64,000 nucleotides of DNA from Moritella yayanosii (lineage in GTDB: Bacteria; Pseudomonadota; Gammaproteobacteria; Enterobacterales; Moritellaceae). Position numbers and translations under genes: made by a program. Positions 28,682 to 51,202 of this stretch are shown here, piece by piece. The stretch lies in the NCBI RefSeq assembly GCF_900465055.1, contig NZ_LS483250.1:2976001-3040000 (forward strand), given 5' to 3'. Positions within the stretch are counted from its first letter, which is position 1, and each line of letters starts with the position of its first letter. The notes beneath the pieces were generated by a model. It saw nothing but the letters and a program-made list of their open reading frames with translations. It did no database searches and was not told where the DNA came from.

Positions 28682-28707
28682 AGCCGACATCAGTAATGAT
28701 GTCGGCT
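28682..28707 (-). terminator. Terminator of rRNA operon 3
   Basis: Same 11-bp AGCCGACATCA hairpin and T-run as for operon 2. Confidence 0.9.
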
Positions 28708-28719
28708 CTCTCTAATTTG

Positions 28720-28839
28720 GCGCTTGGCAATGCCCTACTCTCACATGGGGAGACCCCACACTACCATCGGCGTTATTACGTTTCACTTCTGAGTTCGGGA
28801 TGGGATCAGGTGGGGCCGCAACACTATGGTCACCAAGCA
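28720..28839 (-). rRNA. rrf: 5S rRNA, operon 3
   Basis: 120 nt. The 3' side is followed by the hairpin terminator instead of tRNA-Asp. The 5S-23S spacer matches operon 1. Confidence 0.96.
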
Positions 28840-28989
28840 AATCTGGTTTGCTTTCTATAAGAAAATTAATTTCTATTGTTAATCTGAAAAGCTATAAATA
28901 AAGAAGTCTTTAAACCCTATCTTGCGATAAATAGTCGTGTTCAATCGTATTCTTAAGTCATATTTCAATTAATCATACTTTAATTTGTA

Positions 28990-31882
<2,893 letters not shown>

Positions 31883-32173
31883 ATACAATCTAAAGTCGAC
31901 CGTACAATTGAAATAACTAGGTATTATCTAGTTTTTTTCGCCTCAAGAATACTCAAGAACACTCTATTGTTATTGCCAAAGCAATAACGTGTTTTAAGAA
32001 CTTCTTTATTTATTCAGCTTTCCAAATTTTTAAAGAGCAATTTGCTAAAAAGCAAAGATAAACATTGTATTGTTTATCTTTGCTTTCTCGCGTCTTACGA
32101 TGAGTAAGACATACTTTTCAACTTTCTATTCAAGCAATTTGTGTGGGCACTTACAAAAATTAACAACTTTACG

Positions 32174-33717
<1,544 letters not shown>

Positions 33718-33953
33718 AAAAGTTTTTGACTAATTGCCTAAGCAATTAAGTCGGCTCAATGAATTCTGTACTTCAACAATAAAACCGAAGTTCTATTGTT
33801 TATAAAACTACCATCTTTCGATTTAAGTTTATGTTCACAATTACATTGATATAATATTTGGTCATTATATCTCTGCAAGTGCTCACACAGATTGCTTGAA
33901 TAAATTGTTAAAGAGCGTTGACCTTGACGCCTTGCGTCGTAGTCAGGCTGCGT

Positions 33954-34103
33954 ATTATACGCAAACCAAATTCGAAGTCAAGCACATATTCATGCTTTAT
34001 TCAGGACGTTTAAAAAGTAACCGAAGTTGCTTTTTAACACCTTACTGAACGACGTTCGCCGTGTCAGTGAGATGCATTATAGGGATTTAGATCACATTGG
34101 CAA
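33954..34103 (-). promoter_or_regulatory. rRNA operon 3 promoters P1 and P2
   Basis: P1: TTGCCA (34103-34098), 16 bp, TATAAT (34081-34076). P2: TTGACT (33981-33976), 16 bp, TATAAT (33959-33954). boxA follows in the leader. Confidence 0.85.
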
Positions 34104-34484
34104 TCCATTTTATGCACTTATATTGATTTAATATTTAACGCAGAAAAAACCAGCAATAACACGCACATTAATGATCACGATTCATACGAACGATGATAAT
34201 TCCAGCGTATTCGATACACCGACACAACCACTGCGTGCTGACCTCAATAACAAAAGTAACGACCAAGGTTATTTAGTCTAGTCGCGACCTATCAATAACG
34301 CCACAAATACGCAAAATAAATAAAAATGACGGTTAATTGTAAAAACTCGTCATTCCAATTAGAAATAAATGCCATCGTTAATGTATATGTTGGACTAAAA
34401 ATAATGAATATTCATTCTCATGATTGATGCAGCTAATACGAAATAATAAATATGGCCTTAAATACATAAAAACTGCCTACAGCG
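34104..34484. other. Upstream flank of rRNA operon 3
   Basis: No gene. It matches the operon 1 flank throughout, ending in the left target duplication GCCTACAGCG (34475-34484). Confidence 0.6.
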
Positions 34485-34535
34485 TAATGCCGATCAGTTA
34501 AGCTTAAATATCTTGCTTTTTTAGTAAATGAGATC

Positions 34536-34568
34536 AAAATCCGGTGATCAGAACTCACCGGATTTTTT
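34536..34568 (+). terminator. Terminator-like hairpin before the transposase start (IS4 copy 3)
   Basis: Same as copies 1 and 2. Confidence 0.75.
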
Positions 34569-35891
34569 ATGCAACTTTCCACAGCTCTTTCTTTAGTTAA
34601 CTCAAATAATGTCACTGAGTTTCAGAATTTAACCGACATTCTCTCTCCCGAAATAATTGATGCTGGACTAAAAGAAAACGGTGTTGCTACTATTCGAAAG
34701 CGTAAACTACCAATGGAAAATATGGTATGGGCAGTTATTGGCATGGCGCTATTTCGAAAATTCCCTATGCGCCAGCTACTTAACCAATTAGATATTATTT
34801 TACCTAGTGGTATGCCGTATGTAGCTTCTAGTGCCGTCACGCAAGCACGAAAAAAACTAGGAAGTAAAGTCATTGAATCTGTCTTTCAGCAAACCCAAAA
34901 ACAATGGAATCAATCTGCTAACCACGGAAACTGGTGTGGATTAAATTTATTAGGTGTCGACGGTGTTGTATGGCGAACGCCAGATACTGATGAAAACAGT
35001 AAAGGGTTCGCTAGAACGGGCTCTCAACATGGTAAAGCAAGTTACCCTCAAGTTCGCATGGTATGTCAGATGGAACTAACGAGCCATTTATTAACAAACA
35101 GTGTTTTTGATAGCGTTGAAGTTAACGAGATGAATCTTGCCTTAGGATTAATTGATAATACCCCTGATCACAGCCTGACATTATTCGACAGAGGCTTTTA
35201 TTCATTAGGTTTGTTGCATCGTTGGCAAACAACGGGTGAGATGCGTCACTGGTTAATTCCGCTTAAAAAGAACACTCAATATGAAGTGATTAGAAGTTTT
35301 GGACGACAAGATAAACTCATCAAACTAACAACTACACCTCAATCACGCAAAAAGTTCCCTGAACTACCAAAGACAATGGAAGCTCGTCTATTAACAAGAA
35401 AAATCAAAGGGAAAGATGTCCAGATCCTGACATCGATGACAGACCCAATGCGTTTTCCGCCAGCTGATATAATCGATTTATATGCACATCGTTGGGAAAT
35501 TGAACTTGGATTCAGAGAAATGAAACAATCGTTATTAGACAACCGATTTACTTTACGAAGTAATCAGCCAGAACTCATTAGGCAAGAGTTATGGGGCATA
35601 TTACTTGCGTATAATTTAATACGCTATCAGATGGTGCTAATGGCAACATCACTCGATGACATCCACCCAAATCAATTAAGTTTTCATGGTGCTTCGATGC
35701 ACATCATTCATGAGCTAACTCAATTATCATTTTGTACTCCAGGGAATATACCTAAGTACACAATGAATATTACTCAGGCTGCCAAGCAATTTATTTTACC
35801 AAATCGGCGAGAGAGGAAATATCCAAGGTTGTTGAAATGCTCAAAGGATAGGTATCCCGTGAAAAAAAGAAATGCCGTTCACCTTAAGTGA
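34569..35891 (+). CDS. IS4-family transposase (copy 3)
   Basis: The 440-residue protein is identical to copies 1 and 2, catalytic D131, D207, E312. Complete and flanked by both ends. Confidence 0.95.
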   Translation: MQLSTALSLVNSNNVTEFQNLTDILSPEIIDAGLKENGVATIRKRKLPMENMVWAVIGMALFRKFPMRQLLNQLDIILPSGMPYVASSAVTQARKKLGSKVIESVFQQTQKQWNQSANHGNWCGLNLLGVDGVVWRTPDTDENSKGFARTGSQHGKASYPQVRMVCQMELTSHLLTNSVFDSVEVNEMNLALGLIDNTPDHSLTLFDRGFYSLGLLHRWQTTGEMRHWLIPLKKNTQYEVIRSFGRQDKLIKLTTTPQSRKKFPELPKTMEARLLTRKIKGKDVQILTSMTDPMRFPPADIIDLYAHRWEIELGFREMKQSLLDNRFTLRSNQPELIRQELWGILLAYNLIRYQMVLMATSLDDIHPNQLSFHGASMHIIHELTQLSFCTPGNIPKYTMNITQAAKQFILPNRRERKYPRLLKCSKDRYPVKKRNAVHLK

Positions 35892-36013
35892 ACGGCATTA
35901 GCCTACAGCGGGGTTCTATTGTCTATCGCCAGGTTTCATCACACCAGAGCGGTGCTTGTAATTTAGCACGAGCAATAATACCCATCCCTTTAATTTTATG
36001 ATCTAATATGCGT

Positions 36014-36740
36014 CTCAAAAGAAGGTACATAATTTTTCTAAAATCATTGCTTCAACATCGAATACCAAAATGCGAATTCGCTTACTTGTGGTCTCACATT
36101 TTGTTGATGGTAAAAGCAGAACTGAAATATAAAATTGCTTAAAAGTCAGTCGCACCAGTGTCAATAAGTGAATTTGATGTGCTTTACCAAAAAATCAATA
36201 CCTATCACTTGCTGCATGAACTGAACTTAAGTTGGATCACGACACGTTCAAAGCATCCCCGACAGCCATTGGAAGCTCAAGATACTTTTAAAAAAATCCC
36301 CAATGGAAACGATCCTTAAGATCCCCGGGCATGTGGCTTTAAAAAACGTTGAAATCTGGTTTCAGGATGAAGCACGATTTGGCCAGTATAATACAACCTT
36401 TCGAATATTGGCTGAAAAAGGCGCAAGACCTCGTGTTGTCCAGCACCAAAATTTTGGATATGCCTACCTTTTTGGTGCTGTCTGCGTGAATAACGGAAAA
36501 ATAGAAGCCATGATAACCCCATTCAGTAATATGGAATATATGCATGAGCATCTCAAATTAATTTCACCATCAACGCAGCCAGGTAAACACGCAGTGGTCA
36601 TAATGGATCAAACAAGTTGGCATCAACAACATTTAGATAATGAATTTGAAAATCTAACTATTATCCATATTCCCCCGTACTCACCAGAATTAAATCCAAT
36701 TGAGCAAGTATGGTGTTGGTTACGAAAAAAGGAATTGGTA
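36014..36740 (+). pseudogene. IS630-type transposase relic (copy 4)
   Basis: Same structure as copy 2: internal deletion near the 5' end, intact 146-residue DDE_3 frame (36303-36743), missing C-terminal tail. Confidence 0.88.
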
Positions 36741-36773
36741 TAATCCTGTAGCCATAAATTACAGACACAAAAA

Positions 36774-36799
36774 AGCCGACATCAGTAATGATGTCGGCT
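36774..36799 (-). terminator. Terminator of rRNA operon 4
   Basis: Same 11-bp hairpin and T-run as operons 2 and 3. Confidence 0.9.
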
Positions 36800-36811
36800 T
36801 TCTCTAATTTG

Positions 36812-36931
36812 GCGCTTGGCAATGCCCTACTCTCACATGGGGAGACCCCACACTACCATCGGCGTTATTACGTTTCACTTCTGAGTTCGGGATGGGATCA
36901 GGTGGGGCCGCAACACTATGGTCACCAAGCA
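36812..36931 (-). rRNA. rrf: 5S rRNA, operon 4
   Basis: 120 nt. The 5S-23S spacer has its own form (AAATAGTGCGTTC, AAGTCAAAATTTC) unlike operons 1-3. Confidence 0.96.
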
Positions 36932-37080
36932 AATCTGGTTTGCTTTCTATAAGAAAATTAATTTCTATTGTTAATCTGAAAAGCTATAAATAAAGAAGTC
37001 TTTAAAACCTATCTTGCGATAAATAGTGCGTTCAATCTATTCTTAAGTCAAAATTTCAATTAATCATACTTTAATTTGTA

Positions 37081-39973
<2,893 letters not shown>

Positions 39974-40192
39974 ATACAATCTAAAGTCGACCGTACAATT
40001 GAAATAACTAGGTATTATCTAGTTTTTTTCGCCTCAAGAATACTCAAGAACACTCTATTGTTATTGCCAAAGCAATAACGTGTTTTAAGAACTTCTTTAT
40101 TTATTCAGCTTTCCAAATTTTTAAAGAGCAATTTGCTAAAAAGCAAAGATAAACATTACTGCTTAGCTTTGATTTTTAATCAGAAAGAAAAG

Positions 40193-40268
40193 TGGTATCC
40201 CGTACGAGATTTGAACTCGTGTTACCGCCGTGAAAGGGCGGTGTCCTAGGCCTCTAGACGAACAGGAC
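40193..40268 (-). tRNA. tRNA-Glu (TTC) in the operon 4 spacer
   Basis: Same 76-nt sequence and position as in operon 2, anticodon TTC, CCA encoded. Confidence 0.97.
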
Positions 40269-40388
40269 ACTATTTACTTTCTACGGTTGGATTTCATCCC
40301 AACCGTTGCCTTATTTTCATAAGACGTGCAATTTAATTTTCTATTCAAGCAATTTGTGTGGACACTTACAAAAATTAACAACTTTACG

Positions 40389-41932
<1,544 letters not shown>

Positions 41933-42168
41933 AAAAGTTTTTGACTAATTGCCTAAGCAATTAAGTCGGCTCAATGAATTCTGTACTTCAACAATAAAAC
42001 CGAAGTTCTATTGTTTATAAAACTACCATCTTTCGATTTAAGTTTATGTTCACAATTACATTGATATAATATTTGGTCATTATATCTCTGCAAGTGCTCA
42101 CACAGATTGCTTGAATAAATTGTTAAAGAGCGTTGACCTTGACGTGTTCCGTCGTAGTCAGGCTGCGT

Positions 42169-42319
42169 ATTCTACGCAAACCAGATTTGAAGTCAAGCAC
42201 ATATTAATGCTTTATTCAGGACGTTTAAAAAGTAACCGAAGTTGCTTTTTAACACCTTACTGAACGACATTTGCCGTATCAGTGAGGCGCTATTATAGGT
42301 AAAACGAGTTGAGAGGCAA
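42169..42319 (-). promoter_or_regulatory. rRNA operon 4 promoters P1 and P2 (variant)
   Basis: P1: TTGCCT (42319-42314), 16 bp, TATAAT (42297-42292). P2: TTGACT (42196-42191), 16 bp, TAGAAT (42174-42169). The sequence upstream of P1 is unrelated to operons 1-3, and P1 has GCGCCTC after its -10 where they have GCATCTC. boxA GCTCTTTAACA is retained. Confidence 0.82.
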
Positions 42320-42428
42320 GTATTTCATGATACATAATCAAAAATACAATGACATGGATGATTTACCAACACCCTAAGGTTGAGTTTAATACTAAGCGTT
42401 TATAAATAGCTATATATAGCGAGCAAGC

Positions 42429-42944
42429 CTATAACGTTTTTGCAAACGACTTCACTTTATCCCAGTCAGTAAACTCAATATCATTGGTTTTATCCGTACT
42501 ACCCCCGGTTATTTTCATAATCAGTTGAATAATGAGTGTCTGCCACCAGTTATATTTTGAATATAACAGCGCACCAGCAAATACAGCTTGCTGCTTGGGT
42601 ACCCAGCTCGACTTTTCTAAAAATGCCTGCATATACGCATTTGTTTCAGGGGTATTCTTTTCTGCTTTTCTTGCCGTTAAATTAACACAGAAGAAACTAT
42701 TATCTTTGGCTTCCAGTTGCGTTTTATTGGCTGCCACAAATTGATAGAGCTTTTTATTCAAGTGGCCATAGCGAACCGATGCACCGATAACCACTTTATC
42801 AAAAATAGCCATATCGATATGCTCGCATTCATCAATGTTCATGATTTCACAAGTATACTGATTGCTAATAACCTCTTCGATGGCTTTAATTATCTTGAGA
42901 GTTTGACCATCAACAGTAGAATACAGTACTAACATTTTTTTCAT
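42429..42944 (-). CDS. hemG: Protoporphyrinogen IX dehydrogenase (quinone) HemG
   Basis: A flavodoxin-like FMN enzyme at the inner face of the membrane. It oxidises protoporphyrinogen IX to protoporphyrin IX, the penultimate step of haem synthesis, and passes electrons to quinones. The start MKKMLVLYSTVDGQTLKI has the flavodoxin FMN phosphate loop (STVDGQT); VVIGASVRYGHLN and TGGSTDKTNDIEFTDW follow. Length 171 aa is close to E. coli HemG (181). I prefer the ATG at 42944 to the GTG at 42956, because the GTG directly abuts the trkH stop and GGAACC precedes the ATG. It is the last gene of yigZ-trkH-hemG. Confidence 0.95.
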   Translation of the reverse strand: MKKMLVLYSTVDGQTLKIIKAIEEVISNQYTCEIMNIDECEHIDMAIFDKVVIGASVRYGHLNKKLYQFVAANKTQLEAKDNSFFCVNLTARKAEKNTPETNAYMQAFLEKSSWVPKQQAVFAGALLYSKYNWWQTLIIQLIMKITGGSTDKTNDIEFTDWDKVKSFAKTL

Positions 42945-42956
42945 TATAGGTTCCAC

Positions 42957-44414
42957 TTAGCTACGCCAGAAAGCTGGGGTAAATAAAATTAATAAGGTAA
43001 AAATTTCTAAACGACCAAATAGCATAGCAACAACTAAAATCCATTTAGCGCTATCATTCACATCACCAAAATGCACCGCAACTTGACCAAGTCCAGGTCC
43101 TAAATTATTCAATGTTGCAACAACTGCAGAAAATGCCGATAACTCATCCATCCCTGTCGCGATCAATGCCAGCATACAAATGACAAACACCAATGCATAG
43201 GCTGAAAAGAATCCCCAAACCGCATCGATAACACGATCAGGCACTACTTTTTTACCTAGTTTGATTTTATATACAGCACGCGGATGAACCAAGCGTTTCA
43301 TTTCACGCATACCTTGTAAATAAAGTAATACGATACGAACAACCTTCATACCACCTCCGGTAGAACCGGCACAACCACCAATAAAGCTTGAGAACACGAG
43401 CAGTACAGGCAAGAATAATGGCCAATCTTGAAAACTGGTCGTCGTAAACCCAGCTGTCGTCGAAATTGACACAGCTTGAAATAAGGCTTTATCTAATGCC
43501 ATTTCAGGTGAATCGTAGACACCTTTAGCTAATAAAATAAAGAAACAAATAGCCACAAGTGTCAATTGTACGAATAAAAACGCACGTAATTCAATATCAT
43601 GAAAATAAGAACCGGGTTTAAAACCTTTAATCGAGAATGCGGCAAAATGTAGCGAGAAATTTATGCCGGCAATAATTAAGAACACCACAGTGATCAAATT
43701 AATCACTGGACTATCAAAGTGCCCCATACTACTGTCATGGGTAGAGAAACCACCAATAGCAATCGTTGAGAAGCTATGAGCAATAGCATCAAACATCGTC
43801 ATCCCAGCCAGCCAAAACGCCATTGCGCAAACAACTGTAAGGCATAAATATATGTACCAAAGCGCTTTAGCAGTCTCAGCTATACGAGGGGTCATCTTAG
43901 AATCTTTGACTGGACCAGGGGCTTCAGCACGATAAAGCTGCATACCACCAATACCTAAAACCGGTAACACGGCAACAGCAAGTACAATGATACCCATACC
44001 ACCGAGCCATTGTAGAAACTGACGATAAAACAACAAGGCTTTTGGCAATTCATCAAGTCCAACAATAACAGTTGCACCTGTAGTCGTTAGACCAGAGAAA
44101 GATTCAAAAAATGCACCAGCGACACTGAGATCTGGTTGTTCAGAAAGAATAAAGGGTAACGCACCAACACTTCCCAGTACCGTCCAGAACAAAACCACAA
44201 TCAAGAAACCATCTTTGGCTTTTAATTCTTTTTTATAATTGCGGTTTTTGTACCATACGATACTGCCTAACGTGACACAAAAAGCAAAGGAGTTAATGAA
44301 GACAAGACCACCACCATCCTTGTATATTGCCGCGATCAATGCGGGAAATATCATCGTTACACTAAAAATGGTAACTAATATTCCAACAATTCTTAAAATT
44401 GCCCTGAATTGCAT
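42957..44414 (-). CDS. trkH: Trk potassium uptake system protein TrkH
   Basis: The membrane-spanning, K+-conducting subunit of the Trk system, gated by the cytoplasmic TrkA (not in the window). 485 residues, with hydrophobic segments throughout. Four selectivity-filter-like loops are visible, e.g. SGLTTTGATV, IAIGGFSTHD, STTAGFTTTSFQDWP and ATLNNLGPGLG. AGGGA lies upstream of the ATG, and the start is 21 bp after yigZ ends. hemG follows after 12 bp, giving the conserved yigZ-trkH-hemG operon. Confidence 0.96.
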   Translation of the reverse strand: MQFRAILRIVGILVTIFSVTMIFPALIAAIYKDGGGLVFINSFAFCVTLGSIVWYKNRNYKKELKAKDGFLIVVLFWTVLGSVGALPFILSEQPDLSVAGAFFESFSGLTTTGATVIVGLDELPKALLFYRQFLQWLGGMGIIVLAVAVLPVLGIGGMQLYRAEAPGPVKDSKMTPRIAETAKALWYIYLCLTVVCAMAFWLAGMTMFDAIAHSFSTIAIGGFSTHDSSMGHFDSPVINLITVVFLIIAGINFSLHFAAFSIKGFKPGSYFHDIELRAFLFVQLTLVAICFFILLAKGVYDSPEMALDKALFQAVSISTTAGFTTTSFQDWPLFLPVLLVFSSFIGGCAGSTGGGMKVVRIVLLYLQGMREMKRLVHPRAVYKIKLGKKVVPDRVIDAVWGFFSAYALVFVICMLALIATGMDELSAFSAVVATLNNLGPGLGQVAVHFGDVNDSAKWILVVAMLFGRLEIFTLLILFTPAFWRS

Positions 44415-44435
44415 TATTATTTTTATCCCTAACTA

Positions 44436-45056
44436 TTAATCGACCACTTTGACATTAACTTGGCCATTGGTTTTGTTTCTTACAGCCGTAATAAAGGCTT
44501 GAATATGTCTTGCATCAACATCAAGCTGCATGACGACTTTCGCACCATATTCGGCATGCTTTAATTTACCATTATATACTGAAAACAAACTCTCTATTGC
44601 AGCTATTTGAACATAATCACAAGTTAAGTGAAGTTCTTTATATATGAGGCATTCAATCGGTTCAATTAACTTTAATACTTGCTGCACACCACCTGCATAT
44701 GCACGAACTAATCCACCTGTACCCAATTTAATACCGCCATAATAACGCACGACAACAGCAGTCATCTCACCAACATTACAACCAAGTAAACAATTTAATA
44801 TCGGTTTACCTGCAGTACCAGACGGTTCACCGTCATCACTAAAGCCATATTGCTGCCCATCACTCGGTCTACCGGCAACAAATGCCCAGCAGTGATGTCG
44901 TGCACTCGGGTGTTGTGCTTTAATATCTCGCACAAATTGATCAGCCGCTTGACGTCCTTTGGTCGGCGTAAGATAAGTGATAAAACGGCTTTTTTTTATT
45001 TTTTCGGTATATTCATAAGACTGTTCTAAAACAAAATAGGGGCTATTAGCGGTCAT
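44436..45056 (-). CDS. yigZ: IMPACT family protein YigZ
   Basis: A 206-residue UPF0029/IMPACT-family protein of uncertain biochemical role. The N-terminal domain carries the family pattern EKIKKSRFITYLTP, HPSARHHCWAF, and DDGEPSGTAGKPIL followed by VVRYYGGIKLGTGGLVRAY. The C-terminal domain of unknown function (DUF1949-like) covers about residues 140-200. Usual length. First gene of the yigZ-trkH-hemG unit, divergent from fadBA. Confidence 0.94.
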   Translation of the reverse strand: MTANSPYFVLEQSYEYTEKIKKSRFITYLTPTKGRQAADQFVRDIKAQHPSARHHCWAFVAGRPSDGQQYGFSDDGEPSGTAGKPILNCLLGCNVGEMTAVVVRYYGGIKLGTGGLVRAYAGGVQQVLKLIEPIECLIYKELHLTCDYVQIAAIESLFSVYNGKLKHAEYGAKVVMQLDVDARHIQAFITAVRNKTNGQVNVKVVD

Positions 45057-45551
45057 TTCTATCCTGTGTATATTCTACTTTAAAGATGCTCATCACCATT
45101 CTACTGTTATATGCTTGTTGATAATAGCAGGTTCAGGATCACAATTTTTAAAAGTTAAGTGACGGTCAATTTATTTTCATTAAATATTCAGCAACAAACA
45201 TCCAACAATTAAAAACAGTTGTAAGCCGAACACTTTACAGCAAATAAAACCAACAAATAACCCATTTAAAACATTAAACACTAAACTAAACCTTAAAATA
45301 AGTGCCTGTAACCAGTTTAAAAGCTAAATAAGTTATTTCGCTACCATTACCCCTCACCCGCCCCTGAGTTATTAATACTACTTACGGATTAGTTCATTAC
45401 GTCCCTAACAAGAAAAAGTTAAACAGTCGTTTAAAATAAGTGTTGAAATATTGTTAGATTATCGACAGAATGAGAGCAACCAGTACCCTACATAGCTGGT
45501 AAATAGCAAACGGAGCTGATGATCACCATCGCTTTAGCAAGGAGAAATGTA
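45057..45551. other. Divergent promoter region yigZ / fadB
   Basis: 495 AT-rich bases without a gene. It should contain promoters for both directions. I could not find a convincing FadR operator or a clear -35/-10 pair. Confidence 0.45.
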
Positions 45552-48889
<3,338 letters not shown>

Positions 48890-48929
48890 TAATAACTGTA
48901 CAAAAAATACGGTTAGTTAATCTATATCA

Positions 48930-48960
48930 AGCCAACTATGACGATAGTTGGCTTTTTTTT
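48930..48960 (+). terminator. Terminator of fadBA
   Basis: AGCCAACTAT and ATAGTTGGCT (10 bp) pair around GACG, followed by T8. It lies 40 bp past fadA. Confidence 0.93.
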
Positions 48961-49029
48961 ATCTTCTTCTTGAAATTTTCCCCTCCAAGCGGTTCAATAC
49001 ACATTGGCAATGTAAATAATGGACTAGGC

Positions 49030-49743
49030 ATGAGCACAAAAAAACAAATATTAGTCGTTGATGATGATATTGAGATCAAAGAGTTACTCAGTGAATATCT
49101 CGATCAAGCTGGATTTTCAGTGCTGACCGCCGGTGAAGGCAAAGAAATGCAACGCGTCTTGGCCACCAATACGCCCGATCTGATTGTCTTAGATGTGATG
49201 ATGCCTGGTGATGATGGTTTTACCTTATGCCAAAAAATTCGCCGAACCTCACAAGTACCTATCATCATATTAACGGCAAATTCTGATGAAGCAGATCGCA
49301 TAGTCGGCTTAGAAATTGGCGCTGATGATTACATGGCTAAACCGTTTAGCCCGCGAGAGTTACTGGCGCGCATCAAAGCCTTATTACGCCGTTCAAGTTA
49401 TACCAAACCAACCCAAGGTCGTTATTTTATGTTTGCTCATTGGAAGCTTGATACACTAACCCGCCAATTAATTAATCAACATGATAACGCGACAACAGAA
49501 CTGTCAGGCAGTGAATTCAATATGCTGAAACTATTTGTGACTAACCCGAATCAAGTACTGAGTCGGGATGCCCTTTCGGATGCGACCCGCGGTCGAGAAG
49601 CGCTGCCCCTTGAGCGAGGCATCGATATTCAACTGAGTCGTTTACGTCAAAAACTGGGCGATAACAGTAAAAGTCCGACCTTGATTAAAACCATTCGCGG
49701 ACGCGGCTATGTGTTGATCACCGAAGTTTCTTATGACGATTAA
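49030..49743 (+). CDS. OmpR-family two-component response regulator
   Basis: A 237-residue DNA-binding response regulator. The receiver domain has VVDDD at its start, the phospho-acceptor aspartate in LIVLDVMMPGDDG, and the conserved lysine in DDYMAKPFSPREL. The C-terminal winged helix covers about residues 135-235 (ELSGSEFNMLKLF ... IRGRGYVL). I chose the ATG at 49030 (MSTKKQ); the open frame runs 20 codons further upstream but those residues lie outside the receiver fold. Its gene overlaps the histidine kinase gene by 11 bp and opens a tight four-gene operon. The target genes are unknown; the operon itself is the first guess. Confidence 0.93.
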   Translation: MSTKKQILVVDDDIEIKELLSEYLDQAGFSVLTAGEGKEMQRVLATNTPDLIVLDVMMPGDDGFTLCQKIRRTSQVPIIILTANSDEADRIVGLEIGADDYMAKPFSPRELLARIKALLRRSSYTKPTQGRYFMFAHWKLDTLTRQLINQHDNATTELSGSEFNMLKLFVTNPNQVLSRDALSDATRGREALPLERGIDIQLSRLRQKLGDNSKSPTLIKTIRGRGYVLITEVSYDD

Positions 49744-51202
49744 AGAGCATCTTTACCGCCTGCTACCCAGTTCTTTAGTCTCGAGAATGTTATTACTGAC
49801 GCTGTTATCCATCGCCACAGCGCAGTTGATTTCAACCAGTATTTGGTATAATTTCAGTAAAGACCAAGAACTTGAAGGCTTAAAAAATACCGCGGAGAGT
49901 ATGGCGCAAAACATCGCTTCTACAGCCACCTTTTTTAACTCATTACCCTTGCAATATCGTCATATTGTATTAGAACAATTACGCGATTTTGGTGGCAGCC
50001 GCTATTTTGTATCATTAAATGAGGTCGAAATTAATATCGAACCCGTTGCCAACAGCGAAATGAAACGCATCGTACTCGATGAATTTCAACGTGTGCTCGG
50101 TGATAAATTGGGTCATAATATCATTATTAAAACGGATTTTTCTCACCCAAAAAATCTGCATGTACTCAATAACGATACCTTACTGTCTGAGCTGCCAAAA
50201 TCATGGGCACACTACTCTCTCACCTTCGAGCCACTTAATCCTCCCGTATTAGTCATACAAATGATGTTAGCCCCAGATGAATGGTTATATATCGCCGCGT
50301 TACTCCCCGCCCCTTATGTCTCTCTTGACGATAGTATCGTGAATAATGAGCAGGTGTTTTTTATCTTTTTGATCACGGCTAATTTGATGTGGATGATCTA
50401 CGTATTAATGCGCTGGCAAACTAAACCACTAAAAAAACTTGCCGCTGCAGCAGCAACATTAAGCCAAGATTTGGACCAACCTCTGCTTGAAGAAAAAGGT
50501 GCATCGGAATTAGTGATTGCGACGAAAGCATTTAACCGTATGCATTTGCGCATAAAACGTTATATTGACGATCGTGAGCGTCTATTTCGTTCTATCTCTC
50601 ACGATTTAAAAACCCCCATCACGCGATTACGCTTACGAGCCGAATTACTCAATGACGATGTAAAAACCGCGAAATTCAATAAGGATCTCGATCAATTAGA
50701 GATGATGGTTAAAGGCGCGCTACAGTGTGTCAAAGATACCGATATCCACGAAAACAATACCCTGATTGATATCCAAGAATTACTGTATGAAATCACCGAC
50801 CACCATAATCACAATGAAGAAAAAGTCACCTTTGAATTCCTTGAAATGGCCATTCACTATCATGGAAAACCACTTGCGATAAAGCGCTGTTTAACTAATC
50901 TTGTTGAAAACGCGATAAAATATGGCGAGTTTTTACACCTAATCGTCGAGCAACAGCAAGAGCATATCGTCATCTGTCTCATTGATTCTGGCCCTGGTAT
51001 TCCAGAAGATATGTTAGAAGATATATTCACGCCCTATACACGGATCGCCACCGACACGGACGGCTCAGGTTTAGGCTTAAGCATTGCACGCAATATCGCC
51101 AGCGCCCATGGCGGCACATTAACCTTACACAATAGAGAAAATTCAGGATTAAAAGTGATCTTACGACTCCCACACAAACCCTCATCACGAGTAACGTCAT
51201 GA
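49733..51202 (+). CDS. Membrane-bound sensor histidine kinase (EnvZ-like layout)
   Basis: 489 residues. TM1 at about 17-37, a periplasmic sensor region at about 38-205, TM2 at about 207-226, HAMP linker at about 228-280. The dimerisation domain has phospho-accepting H290 in SISHDLKTPITRLRLR. The ATPase domain has an N box (NLVENAIKYG), a G1 box (DSGPGIPED) and a G2 box (GSGLGLSIA). It overlaps the regulator by 11 bp and the binding-protein gene by ATGA. The periplasmic domain of about 170 aa is not one I recognise. The co-encoded binding protein suggests it senses a loaded periplasmic protein (inference). Confidence 0.93.
   Translation: MTIKEHLYRLLPSSLVSRMLLLTLLSIATAQLISTSIWYNFSKDQELEGLKNTAESMAQNIASTATFFNSLPLQYRHIVLEQLRDFGGSRYFVSLNEVEINIEPVANSEMKRIVLDEFQRVLGDKLGHNIIIKTDFSHPKNLHVLNNDTLLSELPKSWAHYSLTFEPLNPPVLVIQMMLAPDEWLYIAALLPAPYVSLDDSIVNNEQVFFIFLITANLMWMIYVLMRWQTKPLKKLAAAAATLSQDLDQPLLEEKGASELVIATKAFNRMHLRIKRYIDDRERLFRSISHDLKTPITRLRLRAELLNDDVKTAKFNKDLDQLEMMVKGALQCVKDTDIHENNTLIDIQELLYEITDHHNHNEEKVTFEFLEMAIHYHGKPLAIKRCLTNLVENAIKYGEFLHLIVEQQQEHIVICLIDSGPGIPEDMLEDIFTPYTRIATDTDGSGLGLSIARNIASAHGGTLTLHNRENSGLKVILRLPHKPSSRVTS

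Larger units (their letters stand above)
34485..35900 (+). mobile_element. IS4-family insertion sequence, copy 3 (complete, 1416 bp)
   Basis: Same ends as copy 2 and the same 10-bp repeats (34475-34484 and 35901-35910). Same target as copy 2, so it arose by duplication of the surrounding rRNA block and not by a new insertion. Confidence 0.97.

Noticed and set aside
45057-45551. FadR operator before fadB
   Set aside because: Fragments such as AACCAGT and AGCTGGT occur but not as the spaced palindrome of a FadR site.
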